Shown: positions 1 through 7,853 of the stretch, in pieces | Layout of the letters: each line of letters opens with the position of its first letter | Position numbering within the stretch: the first letter of the stretch is position 1 | DNA from: CAVOBC01 sp963693635 | Lineage (GTDB): Bacteria > Pseudomonadota > Gammaproteobacteria > Pseudomonadales > Azotimanducaceae | DNA: 23,722 nucleotides | Reading direction: 5' to 3' | NCBI GenBank assembly: GCA_963693635.1 | Contig: CAVOBC010000024.1 | Coordinates: 1-23,722 of the forward strand | Translations under genes and position numbers: made by a program | Notes under the pieces: model-generated | Told to the model about the DNA's origin: nothing | Database searches by the model: none | Seen by the model: the letters and a program-made list of their open reading frames with translations, nothing else

Positions 1-11
1 TACCCGGACGG

Positions 12-31
12 GCGTGCGACATGTCGCACGC
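12..31. promoter_or_regulatory. 20-bp perfect palindrome, candidate protein-binding site
   Basis: Ten bases (GCGTGCGACA) are followed directly by their exact reverse complement, with no spacer. A zero-loop palindrome suits a dimeric DNA-binding protein better than a transcription terminator, and no T-run follows it. It lies 65 bases beyond the stop of the leftward Nudix gene, so it may belong to a gene off the left edge. The regulator is unknown. Confidence 0.45.
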
Positions 32-96
32 GTGTGCGCCGGTTTTGGTGTGTGTCATCATTCTGGATTGCAGCCTTTTTTAGGGCAGGCGCGAGG

Positions 97-843
97 CTAA
101 TAATCCTCGACGTCGTTCTCGAATACGAAGCCGCCTTCCGCCATCACCAGTCGATGCCGTGATCCTGCGGCATCGGCGTCTGTGTCGGCATAGCCCGCGT
201 CGCCCGCCCACATGGCACAGCGCACGCCATCGGCACGTTTGCCGACGTGGGTTTCATAAACCTTGTGCACCTGCGACCCAAAATGGGCAACCGCCGCCGC
301 GGCCGGACTGTATTGTTCAACGTGCCACAACGTAATCCAGGTTGGCGGGGCAAGATCAATCTCGCCTTTCGCGTGGCGGGCTAGCGCACCGGCCGGGCTG
401 ATCCACTCGTGGTTCTGGATCTCATGGCCATCCACGGTGATCGCCTGTTCCCCTTCCTCGGGACTGACGCCGCTTACAAAAAACCAGGTGGCATACCGCC
501 TCGGTGTGCTCGCGGGTGGGGTCCAGTGTGCAAAAAGAACGAATTTGTCGATATCAATCGCAAGGTTTGCTTCCTCAAGCGTCTCGCGGACAGCGGCGTT
601 ACGCGCCGCCTGATCGACATCGCCATCAGCCGGATCATCCTCCGGGTCGATACGGCCGCCGGGAAACACCCACATGCCACCGAAATGTACCTTGGACGTG
701 CGGTGCAACATCAGCACCTCAACGCCCTTGTCGCCATCGCGCAACAACACAACGGTGGCCGCCGGAATCGCCGCGGCTGCATCTTCAGGCTTCTTGTCCA
801 GGTCGCCGTAGATGTCGTTCCGGTGTTTTTTGTCTTCGCTCAT
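97..843 (-). CDS. Nudix hydrolase, NUDT19-like
   Basis: This 248-residue protein is predicted to hydrolyse a nucleoside diphosphate linked to another moiety; NUDT19-type members cleave CoA and its esters. The Nudix fold is visible from about residue 27. The motif WVFPGGRID (about 58-66) is followed by an acidic insertion (about 67-80) and then RETLEEANL (86-94), which supplies the metal-binding glutamates. The insertion between the first Gly and the RExxEE part is typical of the NUDT19 branch. The usual Gly near the end of the box is Asn93. The reading frame stays open further upstream, but ATG 843 is preceded by AGAAGGA at good spacing and the conserved domain begins shortly after it, so this start is preferred. 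The gene is divergent from the first 2-hydroxyacid dehydrogenase. Its location next to acyl-CoA genes makes CoA diphosphatase activity attractive, but this is not shown by the sequence. Confidence 0.85.
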   Translation of the reverse strand: MSEDKKHRNDIYGDLDKKPEDAAAAIPAATVVLLRDGDKGVEVLMLHRTSKVHFGGMWVFPGGRIDPEDDPADGDVDQAARNAAVRETLEEANLAIDIDKFVLFAHWTPPASTPRRYATWFFVSGVSPEEGEQAITVDGHEIQNHEWISPAGALARHAKGEIDLAPPTWITLWHVEQYSPAAAAVAHFGSQVHKVYETHVGKRADGVRCAMWAGDAGYADTDADAAGSRHRLVMAEGGFVFENDVEDY

Positions 844-1144
844 GGCGCAATCCTTCTTATTTGTAAACGGTAATGGGTGATCGTAAGGGGTTTGTCGTTG
901 CTTTTGACAACGTGATGAGATGGCGCGTTGCGCATGCGACGTGCCAGTTGCCTGTCGCGAATCGATCACGGAAAGGAAAGCCGCATATGTTGCACCAGCG
1001 ACGTGACGAAAGACACCCTGCCACGCTGCTGCTGCGCCACACCCGCACCGCTCGCCATCCACACAGTTGCCAAAGACCGGCACTTTTGACAACTTAGCGC
1101 CTCCCGCCAACCCGCTCGCAAGGGCAACCACAAAGGACACCACA
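844..1144. other. Divergent intergenic region between Nudix hydrolase and 2-hydroxyacid dehydrogenase
   Basis: This 301-base region should hold the promoters of both flanking genes. An 11-base direct repeat (CTTTTGACAAC) occurs at 901-911 and 1083-1093. Each copy contains a TTGACA-like -35 box, but no good -10 box lies 17 bases downstream of either. TTGTC at about 892 and GACAA at 906-910 also form a short inverted repeat. No coding region or RNA gene is convincing here. Confidence 0.35.
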
Positions 1145-2119
1145 TTGAGCGACAACACGTTCAACTTCGTCATCCTGCCACCGCTGGACCCCTGGGCCGA
1201 GGATTGGGCGAAACGCCTCGCCGACGCGGCCCCCGGCTGGAGCGTTACAGTCGCAACAGACGAAGACGCCGCGGCGCGTCTCCTGCCCACCGCCGACGGC
1301 GCCTACGGCTGGGTGCCGCCTCATCAACTCGCCCTTGCGTCCCGCCTGCGCTGGCTCCAAAACCCCTTCGCGGGCCCGTTTGTCGGCTACTACTACCAGG
1401 AACTGATCGACCACCCGGTCACCATCTGCAACCCCCGCGGCATCTACTCGGACCACATCGCCCACCACATCATGATGTTCATGCTCGCCCTGTCCCGCGG
1501 TCTGCCTTACTACCACGCTTCCCAACAACTCGCGGAGTGGAACCCGCGCGCGCGGCAACACGGGTACGTCAACCTCCGCACGGCGACCGTTCTCATCGTC
1601 GGCGTCGGCGGCATCGGTGCAGAAACGGCCCGCCTCGCCCACGCCTTCGGCGCAAAGGTGCTCGGCATCGAGCCGAGACCAGAACATGTTTGCCCGGCAG
1701 AGATCCATGATTCAGACGCACTCGACGACCTTCTCGACCAGGCCGACTTCGTTGTTACCACCGTGCCGCATACGCCAGAGACCGAAGGCATGTGGAATCA
1801 GGACCGGTTCGACCGCATGAAACGCTCGGCCTACTTCATCAACATCGGGCGCGGTATGACAACCAGCACGCATGATCTGACTGCCGCCTTGCAAGCGGGC
1901 ACCATCGCCGGCGCCGGGCTCGATGTATTCGAGGTAGAGCCCTTGCCCGCAGACCATCCACTGTGGACCATGGATAACGTGCTCATCACACCTCACGTCG
2001 CTGTCGCAGATGCCGATGACATCACTGATCGCCGTTTTGATCTACTGGTGGCCAATGCGCGCGCCCTCGCCGATGGCGCGCCGCTAACCAACGTCGTCGA
2101 CAAGTCAAAATGGTACTAA
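1145..2119 (+). CDS. D-2-hydroxyacid dehydrogenase, NAD(P)-dependent
   Basis: This 324-residue cytoplasmic oxidoreductase should interconvert a 2-oxo acid and a D-2-hydroxy acid. The Rossmann motif GVGGIG is at about 153-158. The catalytic triad of the family is visible as Arg236 (in NIGRG), Glu265 (in VFEVEP) and His284 (in TPHVA). The length is usual for the family. The start is TTG at 1145, preceded by AAGGA with a seven-base gap; a farther TTG at 1067 would add 26 residues that do not look like the family. Its sequence differs clearly from that of the next gene, so the two probably use different substrates rather than being a recent duplication. Glyoxylate/hydroxypyruvate-type reductase activity is possible, but the substrate cannot be read from the sequence. 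Confidence 0.9.
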   Translation: MSDNTFNFVILPPLDPWAEDWAKRLADAAPGWSVTVATDEDAAARLLPTADGAYGWVPPHQLALASRLRWLQNPFAGPFVGYYYQELIDHPVTICNPRGIYSDHIAHHIMMFMLALSRGLPYYHASQQLAEWNPRARQHGYVNLRTATVLIVGVGGIGAETARLAHAFGAKVLGIEPRPEHVCPAEIHDSDALDDLLDQADFVVTTVPHTPETEGMWNQDRFDRMKRSAYFINIGRGMTTSTHDLTAALQAGTIAGAGLDVFEVEPLPADHPLWTMDNVLITPHVAVADADDITDRRFDLLVANARALADGAPLTNVVDKSKWY

Positions 2120-2144
2120 TGCAGGATCAGTCCTTGCAGGTTGC

Positions 2145-2172
2145 TGAAAAAGTGCTTTCCTGCACTTTTCCA
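2145..2172. other. Hairpin between the two dehydrogenase genes
   Basis: TGAAAAAGTGC and GCACTTTTCCA form an 11-base stem with one mismatch around a six-base loop. There are T residues within the 3' arm but no T-tail after it. The hairpin sits 25 bases after the first dehydrogenase stop and could attenuate readthrough or protect a processed 3' end. It could equally be a copy of a dispersed palindromic repeat. Confidence 0.4.
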
Positions 2173-2260
2173 GAGTCGCGGGCCTCACCCACTTGCGAAG
2201 CGAACGTGAAGTCCATGTATCGGTCTAACATGCAAGCAACCCCCAAGATAAGGAATCGCT

Positions 2261-3310
2261 ATGAAAGTTGCCCTGCAGCGCAGCCCCTACAACCGGGCTG
2301 ACCTTTTTGAAGCCGCCGGCTTTGAAGTCGTCGAGGGCATCGCCCGCAACGAAGATGAACTGGCTGAACTCCTCCGCGACGCCGATGGCGCTCAAGTCGG
2401 CACTCTACCCCTGACCAGTCGCGCCGTCATGGCAGCCTGCCCGAAACTCAAGGTGGTCAGTCGCATGGGCGTGGGTGTCGACTCGATCGATCTCGACGCG
2501 GCCACCGACCTCGGCATCCTGGCGTGCAACGTACCCGGCATCAACACGGCAGAGGTCGCTGACCACGCCGTCGCCATGCTACTCGCACTCACCCGCCGAC
2601 TGTTCGACGCCATTACCACCACACGCGCCGGGGCCTGGAGCGAGAATCGCCCGTTGACCGGTGTCTATCAGCAAGGTGTCCGACGCATCGCCGCACACAC
2701 CGTCGGCATCATCGGCTTCGGTAACATTGGGCGCGCCTTCGCCACACGCATTCGCGGTTTCGGCCCCGCCAGGATCGTTGCCTGCGACCCATACGTCCCA
2801 CAATCGACCGCAGACCTTTACGGCGTGGAGCTACTGCCACTTGAAGAGATGCTCGCGCAGTCGGATTACATCTCCATCCACTGCTCAGCCACCGAGGAGA
2901 CCCGCCACCTCATCAATTCCAACACGCTCGGACTGATGAAGCCGACCGCTTTGCTCGTTAACACTGCCCGCGGTCCTGCGGTGGACGGCAGGGCGCTGCA
3001 CGCCGCACTCGAGTCGGGCCAGATAGAAGCTGCAGCACTCGATGTGACCGAACTCGAACCCGTAGACGCCGCGGACCCCTTACTTGCTTTGCCAAATTTC
3101 ATCATCACCCCGCACATCGCTGGCTTCTCACCGATGTTTCTGGAGGAGTGTCCGATTCGTCAGGCCGAGAACATCATCAATGTGCTGACCGGCACGAAAC
3201 CGCATGGCCTCGCGAATCCGGAGGTGATCAAGACCATTGCCGTGATGCGCGCAGCGGACCCTGGTCGTTGGGCGGGGGTCCCGGACTTCTCAACGGCGCT
3301 CGCGGTCTAA
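2261..3310 (+). CDS. D-2-hydroxyacid dehydrogenase, CtBP/SerA-like
   Basis: This 349-residue protein belongs to the D-isomer-specific 2-hydroxyacid dehydrogenases. The N-terminal substrate domain contains the conserved SRMGVGVDSIDLDAA stretch (about 67-81). The NAD-binding motif GFGNIG is at 152-157, and Asp176 after the next strand suggests NAD preference. Catalytic residues are Arg237 (in VNTARG), Glu266 (in LEP) and His285 (in TPHIAG). The architecture resembles phosphoglycerate dehydrogenase without ACT domains, or CtBP-like dehydrogenases. ATG 2261 is preceded by AAGGA at 2250-2254. It lies 141 bases after the first dehydrogenase on the same strand and may be co-transcribed with it despite the hairpin between them. 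The substrate is unknown. Confidence 0.9.
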   Translation: MKVALQRSPYNRADLFEAAGFEVVEGIARNEDELAELLRDADGAQVGTLPLTSRAVMAACPKLKVVSRMGVGVDSIDLDAATDLGILACNVPGINTAEVADHAVAMLLALTRRLFDAITTTRAGAWSENRPLTGVYQQGVRRIAAHTVGIIGFGNIGRAFATRIRGFGPARIVACDPYVPQSTADLYGVELLPLEEMLAQSDYISIHCSATEETRHLINSNTLGLMKPTALLVNTARGPAVDGRALHAALESGQIEAAALDVTELEPVDAADPLLALPNFIITPHIAGFSPMFLEECPIRQAENIINVLTGTKPHGLANPEVIKTIAVMRAADPGRWAGVPDFSTALAV

Positions 3311-3359
3311 CCCCGCTGACCCGTTTTCGGCTACCACACGTGAGTCGAAATCGTGTATC

Positions 3360-3791
3360 TCAGGCCAGGGACTCCGCGCCAAACGCGAGGGCCAGCCCCG
3401 TTTGCGCGAGACGCACCAGGCGTCTCGACCCAGCATCCTGCCTCGGAATCCACTCGCACCGATCCGTGGAACCGTTTTTCTCGAAGCGTAGTTGGCCTCC
3501 CAACACTTCCACCTCGTAGAGGATGCGGATACCGTGGAAGTCCCGCTCATCGGTCGTCATCAGATTCGAATCGATAGTCACTATCCGGAGTGGCCGAACA
3601 TGCAGGCCGGTCTCCTCGTCGAGTTCGCGCACGACCGCGTCCGCGGGGTCTTCGCCAAACTCGACACCCCCTCCGGGTAAGGTCCACATACCCGAATACT
3701 TGCCGAGCTCAGACGCGAGCCGACACAGCAACATGTCGTCGCCGCGGGTTATCAGCCCGTAAGCCGCGACCCTGGTGGCGCGTTCCTTCAC
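3360..3791 (-). CDS. Nudix hydrolase (short, canonical box)
   Basis: This 143-residue protein is a nucleoside-diphosphate-type pyrophosphohydrolase with a complete Nudix box at about 41-63: GGVEFGE, seven residues, then RELDEETGL. The fold is compact, with AAYGLI before the box and CEWIP after it, as in MutT/ADP-ribose-type enzymes of this length. The start is GTG at 3791. Its first bases overlap the TGA of the upstream dioxygenase gene (GTGA, four-base overlap), which implies translational coupling. The 3' end faces the end of the second dehydrogenase gene, 49 bases away. The substrate cannot be assigned. The tight coupling to a 2-oxoglutarate dioxygenase is the most informative clue. Confidence 0.88.
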   Translation of the reverse strand: MKERATRVAAYGLITRGDDMLLCRLASELGKYSGMWTLPGGGVEFGEDPADAVVRELDEETGLHVRPLRIVTIDSNLMTTDERDFHGIRILYEVEVLGGQLRFEKNGSTDRCEWIPRQDAGSRRLVRLAQTGLALAFGAESLA

Positions 3792-4711
3792 CCGGCCGCA
3801 GACGCCTCCGCCGCCAGCTTCGGTACGCTCTGATTCTGGCTCAGATACGGAAAGACATCATCGAATCCAATCAACTGTCGCATCACCTCGGGACGCTCAC
3901 AATCGTCCCACGGCTGCCCCGCCATGGTGACTACCAGATTCTCCTGCGGCAGCACCGAATGGTGTCGGTAATACGCGACGGCATTTAGTCGCAGCCCCCT
4001 CGTACTTTTGGGATAGGCACCATGCCAGGTCGATCCTGGCCAGACGATCACAGAGCCGCGCGGACACTCGACTGGCACCGCCGCTTTCGCGGCCGCAGGC
4101 TGCGACGGGTGTGCGTTCAATTTATGGGAACCCGGTACATACGCGAGCGCGCCATCCGCGTGGGTGTAGTCGGTCAGGCACCAGGTCGCGTTCGCCGTCA
4201 GTGCAGTGTGGCCCCAGGGCAGCGGACAAGCGGCCTGGTCACCGTGTAGCCCCAGCGTGTCGCCATAACCAAAGTCGCCCTGCCACTTAACAAAGGAGTT
4301 AGTACTGGAAAGCCGCCGGGGACTCTGGCCAGCAACTGCACCACCCATCGTGTGCGTGATCAGCGCATCGACGACCGGATTTACAAACAGATCGCGGAAC
4401 GAGCGGTCGAGTTGCAGCAACTGCTGGATCAGCATCTGGGTGGGATCGGGCGCATCTTCCGGCATCAGCACGCGCCGACCGGTGTTCTCCGGCCACACCA
4501 GATCACCCTCTGGACCATTCTCGATCGATATCGGGCAACCCGTCATCTCGGTAAATTTCCGGAGCAATTGATCCGTGCAACGATCGATCAATTCGCCTGT
4601 CACTCCCGTGACCTCGGGGGGCACCACGGTCAGACCGTCAGTCTCAAGCTGGAGAACATACGGTTCAAGCTCATGACTGACAATCTCTTCGCTCAACTTC
4701 ACTGCTTGCAT
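3788..4711 (-). CDS. Phytanoyl-CoA dioxygenase (PhyH) family protein
   Basis: This 307-residue protein is a predicted Fe(II)/2-oxoglutarate-dependent oxygenase that would hydroxylate an organic acid, acyl-CoA or secondary metabolite. The iron ligands are visible as His156 and Asp158 in LHGDQ, and distal His230 in TWHG. An Arg after it (238 or 241, in TRGLRLN) would bind 2-oxoglutarate. The segment ADGALAYVPGSHK (185-197) is the usual PhyH strand before the second half of the barrel. ATG 4711 is preceded by CGGAG about nine bases upstream. The gene is the first of a two-gene unit with the Nudix hydrolase. It is only distantly similar to the other PhyH-like gene in the window. The substrate is not predictable. 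Confidence 0.88.
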   Translation of the reverse strand: MQAVKLSEEIVSHELEPYVLQLETDGLTVVPPEVTGVTGELIDRCTDQLLRKFTEMTGCPISIENGPEGDLVWPENTGRRVLMPEDAPDPTQMLIQQLLQLDRSFRDLFVNPVVDALITHTMGGAVAGQSPRRLSSTNSFVKWQGDFGYGDTLGLHGDQAACPLPWGHTALTANATWCLTDYTHADGALAYVPGSHKLNAHPSQPAAAKAAVPVECPRGSVIVWPGSTWHGAYPKSTRGLRLNAVAYYRHHSVLPQENLVVTMAGQPWDDCERPEVMRQLIGFDDVFPYLSQNQSVPKLAAEASAAG

Positions 4712-5120
4712 TTAGCGCTCCGCGGCGGGTTTCCAACGATCGTAGCACAGCCAATTCGGCCACATGACGCGCGGATGCAGGTTGAGCGAGGAACTCAGTC
4801 TTACCCGGGCGGGGTCAAAAGACGTCGGATCGTAGGACTCTCCCACCTACTGAAGCATCTCTTCACGATCCTCTTGCGCCGGATCAGATAGCACCTCAGC
4901 TGCCAATGCCCCCCGGATACCTCCACAGTCCTCAGGGGGACAAGCCATCTCCCGCCTGTACAGATGGGATATCGCTTCCCCTTCTCCACGAGCGGCACAC
5001 TGGCAAGCGTCAATCGCCTACGATCTATGTCTCGCACCCAGACCCGCCAATCATGTGCGGTGCCTTCCACTCTTTGGTATGTTGACCCGCCTCATCTCAC
5101 TCTCAACCACGTGACCCAAC
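4712..5120. other. Divergent intergenic region, no convincing gene
   Basis: These 409 bases separate the leftward PhyH gene from the rightward esterase. A short open frame exists on the minus strand (5070-4801, 89 codons). It has no recognisable domain or ribosome-binding site and an unusually basic composition. No textbook promoter pair stands out, but both flanking genes need one here. No RNA gene is recognised. Confidence 0.4.
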
Positions 5121-6044
5121 ATGCAACTCGACCACAACAAGATTGATCCGGAATTGCGAGCCCCACTCGAACAGTTTCCGGGCCTCGACATCTCGCGCGA
5201 CAACATCGTCTCCCTCCGGGCCGCGATGGCGAGCCAGCCGACGCCGCCGTCAACCGTCGAGGTCCTATCTGAATCGATGTCAGTCGCTACGCCCGACGGC
5301 GACGTGCCGGTGTTCGTTTACCGCAAATCCGACGCGGCCGGTCAGGCGGCTTTACTGTGGATACACGGCGGCGGCTACCTCTTTGGTTCCGCCGAAGACG
5401 AGCGCGCCCGCGTCTTCGCAGACAGTCTGGACTGCACGGTCGTCTCGGTCGACTACCGCCTCGCCCCGGAGCATCCGTTTCCAGCAGGGTCCGACGACTG
5501 CCACGGTGTTCTCGAATGGATGTTCAGCGATGGGTGCCCACTCGCGATCGATCGGTCGCGCATCGCCATCGGCGGCGCGAGCGCGGGCGGCGGCATGGCG
5601 GCCGGGCTCGCGCATATGAACCGTGACCGCGCCAACCTGCCGATCATCTTTCAACTGCTGGTCTACCCGATGATCGACAATCTTCACGACACCGCGTCCG
5701 GCCAGTATGAGAATCATCCGATCTGGAACCAGGGGACATCGTTCAATGCCTGGGAGATGTACCTTGACGGTACACCGGGCAAAGCGGCGTCGCCCTACGC
5801 TGCGGCGAGCCGGGCGACCGATCTGTCCGGACTGCCGCCAGCCTACGTTTGCGTTGGCTCCGAGGATCTTTTCCGCGACGAGGACCTGGACTATGCGCGA
5901 CGCCTGATCGGTGCAGACATCCCGACCGAAATCGCCATCTTTCCAGGCCTGTACCATGCCGGCGAAGGCATGGCGCCCGAGGCGGGCGTGTCGACACGCA
6001 TCAACGCAAGCATCCTTGCAGCGCTCCGCGACGCTTTGCGATAA
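5121..6044 (+). CDS. Alpha/beta hydrolase, HSL-family esterase
   Basis: This 307-residue cytoplasmic carboxylesterase belongs to the hormone-sensitive-lipase family. The oxyanion-hole motif HGGG is at 82-85, followed by the hallmark DYRLAPEHPFPA at 111-122. The nucleophile is Ser154 in GASAGG. Asp249 (in SEDLFRDE) and His279 (in YHAGEG) complete the triad. It likely acts on short acyl esters. ATG 5121 gives the expected family length, but no good ribosome-binding site precedes it, so initiation may be weak or leaderless. The stop codon lies inside a 15-base tandem repeat (6030-6074). The gene stands alone between divergent and convergent neighbours. Confidence 0.92.
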   Translation: MQLDHNKIDPELRAPLEQFPGLDISRDNIVSLRAAMASQPTPPSTVEVLSESMSVATPDGDVPVFVYRKSDAAGQAALLWIHGGGYLFGSAEDERARVFADSLDCTVVSVDYRLAPEHPFPAGSDDCHGVLEWMFSDGCPLAIDRSRIAIGGASAGGGMAAGLAHMNRDRANLPIIFQLLVYPMIDNLHDTASGQYENHPIWNQGTSFNAWEMYLDGTPGKAASPYAAASRATDLSGLPPAYVCVGSEDLFRDEDLDYARRLIGADIPTEIAIFPGLYHAGEGMAPEAGVSTRINASILAALRDALR

Positions 6045-6074
6045 GACGATTTGCGGTAAGACGCTTTGCAATAA
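6030..6074 (+). repeat. 15-bp tandem repeat, 3 copies, spanning the esterase stop codon
   Basis: Three adjacent 15-base units begin at 6030, 6045 and 6060. The first is GACGCTTTGCGATAA and the others differ from it at one or two positions. The first copy encodes the last codons and stop of the esterase, and each later copy keeps an in-frame TAA. The gene end has therefore been duplicated twice, leaving three stop codons in one frame. Confidence 0.85.
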
Positions 6075-6469
6075 GAGACCTCGCGTTCCGCGTACTCGCG
6101 GCCAGCCAAACCGATCCACACGGCTTTCAAGTTCACGTTTGAGAGCCATTAATGGCATCGATTTGTCGAGAACCCGCGAGCGCAACCGAGATCTTGAGCT
6201 AAGGGCTTCATCGACGCTAAGGGCTTCGGAACAGCAGGCAATCACCACGATGGGAAGCCACCTAACGATGATGCCACGAAGCACCGCTTTCAGATCTGTT
6301 GCTGCCATCGAATCGCTCCTGAGCGTCGCCGCTGCTGCGGCCGATAGTCAGGTATCGCAAGGCGTCGTCTGCGCAGGACAAGTGCATCTGGCAAAGTAGC
6401 GGACCCCGCTACCCACCGTAGCGAACCATCCCATATTTAGATCAGCGCAGGTGGCCGGGTTCCCCGGGG
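6045..6469. other. Convergent intergenic region with short repeats
   Basis: These 425 bases lie between the ends of the esterase and the CaiB gene. They begin with the second and third copies of the 15-base repeat. A 12-base direct repeat (GCTAAGGGCTTC) occurs at 6198-6209 and 6216-6227. A minus-strand frame from ATG 6308, with AGGAG seven bases upstream, begins with a hydrophobic stretch, but it soon runs antisense through the esterase and has no recognised domain. I see no supported gene or clear terminator. Confidence 0.45.
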
Positions 6470-7741
6470 CTAGCTCTCATCAGGTGCCACACCCAGCGCC
6501 GCCATCATCGCCGAATGCGCGCCATTAACCGCATCGCCCACTGCCGCAATCGCGTCTTCATCAAAGCCCAGCGACGTCATCACCTCCGCGGTGTGCTCGC
6601 CGAGTTGCGGGGCCGGACCTTTGACCGAGCCTGGGGTTTCGCTCATCTGTATCAGGTTACCAACGACTTTTGACTCCCCAATCACCGGCATTTTCATCGG
6701 CACGATGTAATCGTTGGCGATATTTTGCACATCCGTGATCACGTCTGCATAATCGCGCACGCGCTCCATGATGATATTGGGCTGGCTATACATGAAGTCG
6801 GTCCATGCAGCGGTCGTCTTGGTGGCGAAACCGCGCTTCAATATCTCCCGAAGCCCTGACGCGTCGCCGCCGCCCGCCGCACCCAGGCGCTTGGCTGGGG
6901 AGTTCCATTCCTCGTCGCCCACAAGCTCAAACATCTCACCAAAGAGGCAAAGCGCATCCCACGACTCCTCGTCCTGCGCGACCGCCAGCATGAAAGCGCC
7001 ACCGTCGCTGGTCGAATAGACGCCGTACGCACCTTCTATGTTCGGCAAGTACGACCCTCTCGGCTCAAGCGATTGACCCGAAATGATGCTTTGTTGTATC
7101 TCCCACTGCTGCAGCCAAAGCTGCGCGCCAAGAGACGACGTTTCTACTTTCTGGCCCACGCCGTGTTGCGCACGCGCAAAGAGCGCCGTCATGACTCCAA
7201 GCGCAAACTGCATGGCCCCACCGAGATCCGCGATGGCCGCGCCCGGTCCCTGGGGCGTCTCGCCTGCCTCCCCGCTCATGTGCAGCAGCCCGCCCCGCGC
7301 CTGCGCTGCGCCATCGAGCATCGGTTTGTCCGCATCCGGCCCCTTCGGACCAAAGCCGTTTACGCGCGCCCAAATGAGCTGTGGATGAGTCTTTGCGACG
7401 GTTTCATAGTCGAGCCCCATGCGGCGCAGAAACGGCTCCCGATAGTTCGTGAGTAGTACGTCGGCCTTGTCGAGCAACCTCGCAACAACCTCGCGCCCCG
7501 CATCCGAGTGGATATCCAGGCAAACAGATTTCTTGCCTCGATTGGCGGCGATGAAGCCAGGTGCAAGTGCATCCGCTGGCGTCGCATTGTTTGCCCCCCG
7601 GTGGAAGCGTTGGGCATCGCCGATCGGTGGCTCGACCTTAATGACCTCAGCGCCCTGATCGCGCAGGTACACGCCCGCCGCAGGACCCTGCAAAGCGATG
7701 GTCAGTTCCAGAACAGTGATCCCAGTCAACGGCTCGGGCAC
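6470..7741 (-). CDS. CaiB/BaiF (family III) CoA-transferase
   Basis: This 423-residue enzyme should move CoA between two carboxylic acids through an aspartyl-CoA thioester intermediate. The N-terminus (LTGITVLELTIALQGPAAG) and the segment RGKKSVCLD (68-76) are characteristic of the family. The catalytic Asp is predicted to be Asp143 in PMLDGAAQARGG. The length is normal. The start is GTG at 7741, supported by a near-perfect AAGGAGG (7749-7755 on the other strand) seven bases away. It is the last gene of a leftward set with an aldo/keto reductase and an esterase, but a 258-base gap with hairpins separates it from the esterase, so it may also have its own promoter. Donor and acceptor are unknown. 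Confidence 0.92.
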   Translation of the reverse strand: MPEPLTGITVLELTIALQGPAAGVYLRDQGAEVIKVEPPIGDAQRFHRGANNATPADALAPGFIAANRGKKSVCLDIHSDAGREVVARLLDKADVLLTNYREPFLRRMGLDYETVAKTHPQLIWARVNGFGPKGPDADKPMLDGAAQARGGLLHMSGEAGETPQGPGAAIADLGGAMQFALGVMTALFARAQHGVGQKVETSSLGAQLWLQQWEIQQSIISGQSLEPRGSYLPNIEGAYGVYSTSDGGAFMLAVAQDEESWDALCLFGEMFELVGDEEWNSPAKRLGAAGGGDASGLREILKRGFATKTTAAWTDFMYSQPNIIMERVRDYADVITDVQNIANDYIVPMKMPVIGESKVVGNLIQMSETPGSVKGPAPQLGEHTAEVMTSLGFDEDAIAAVGDAVNGAHSAMMAALGVAPDES

Positions 7742-7853
7742 GGCCTTTCCTCCTTACAAAAATTGGTCAACAGCAGTACTCACAAATACAGTCACTCAGC
7801 CCCTCTCGACTACGACAGTGCGCGGGGACCCTCGCCCCATCCCATACACAAAC

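Noticed and set aside
844..1290. In-frame extension of the first Nudix gene upstream of ATG 843
   Set aside because: The extra 149 codons overlap the dehydrogenase start, show low-complexity Ala/Arg-rich composition and precede a well-placed AGAAGGA before ATG 843.
4801..5070. 89-codon open frame on the minus strand between the PhyH gene and the esterase
   Set aside because: It has no recognisable domain, no ribosome-binding site and a strongly basic composition, and it lies in a region expected to hold two promoters.
5352..6308. 318-codon minus-strand frame with AGGAG seven bases before ATG 6308 and a hydrophobic start
   Set aside because: Most of it is antisense to the esterase, whose catalytic motifs are complete. 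Only the first 60-80 codons lie outside it and they match no family I recognise.
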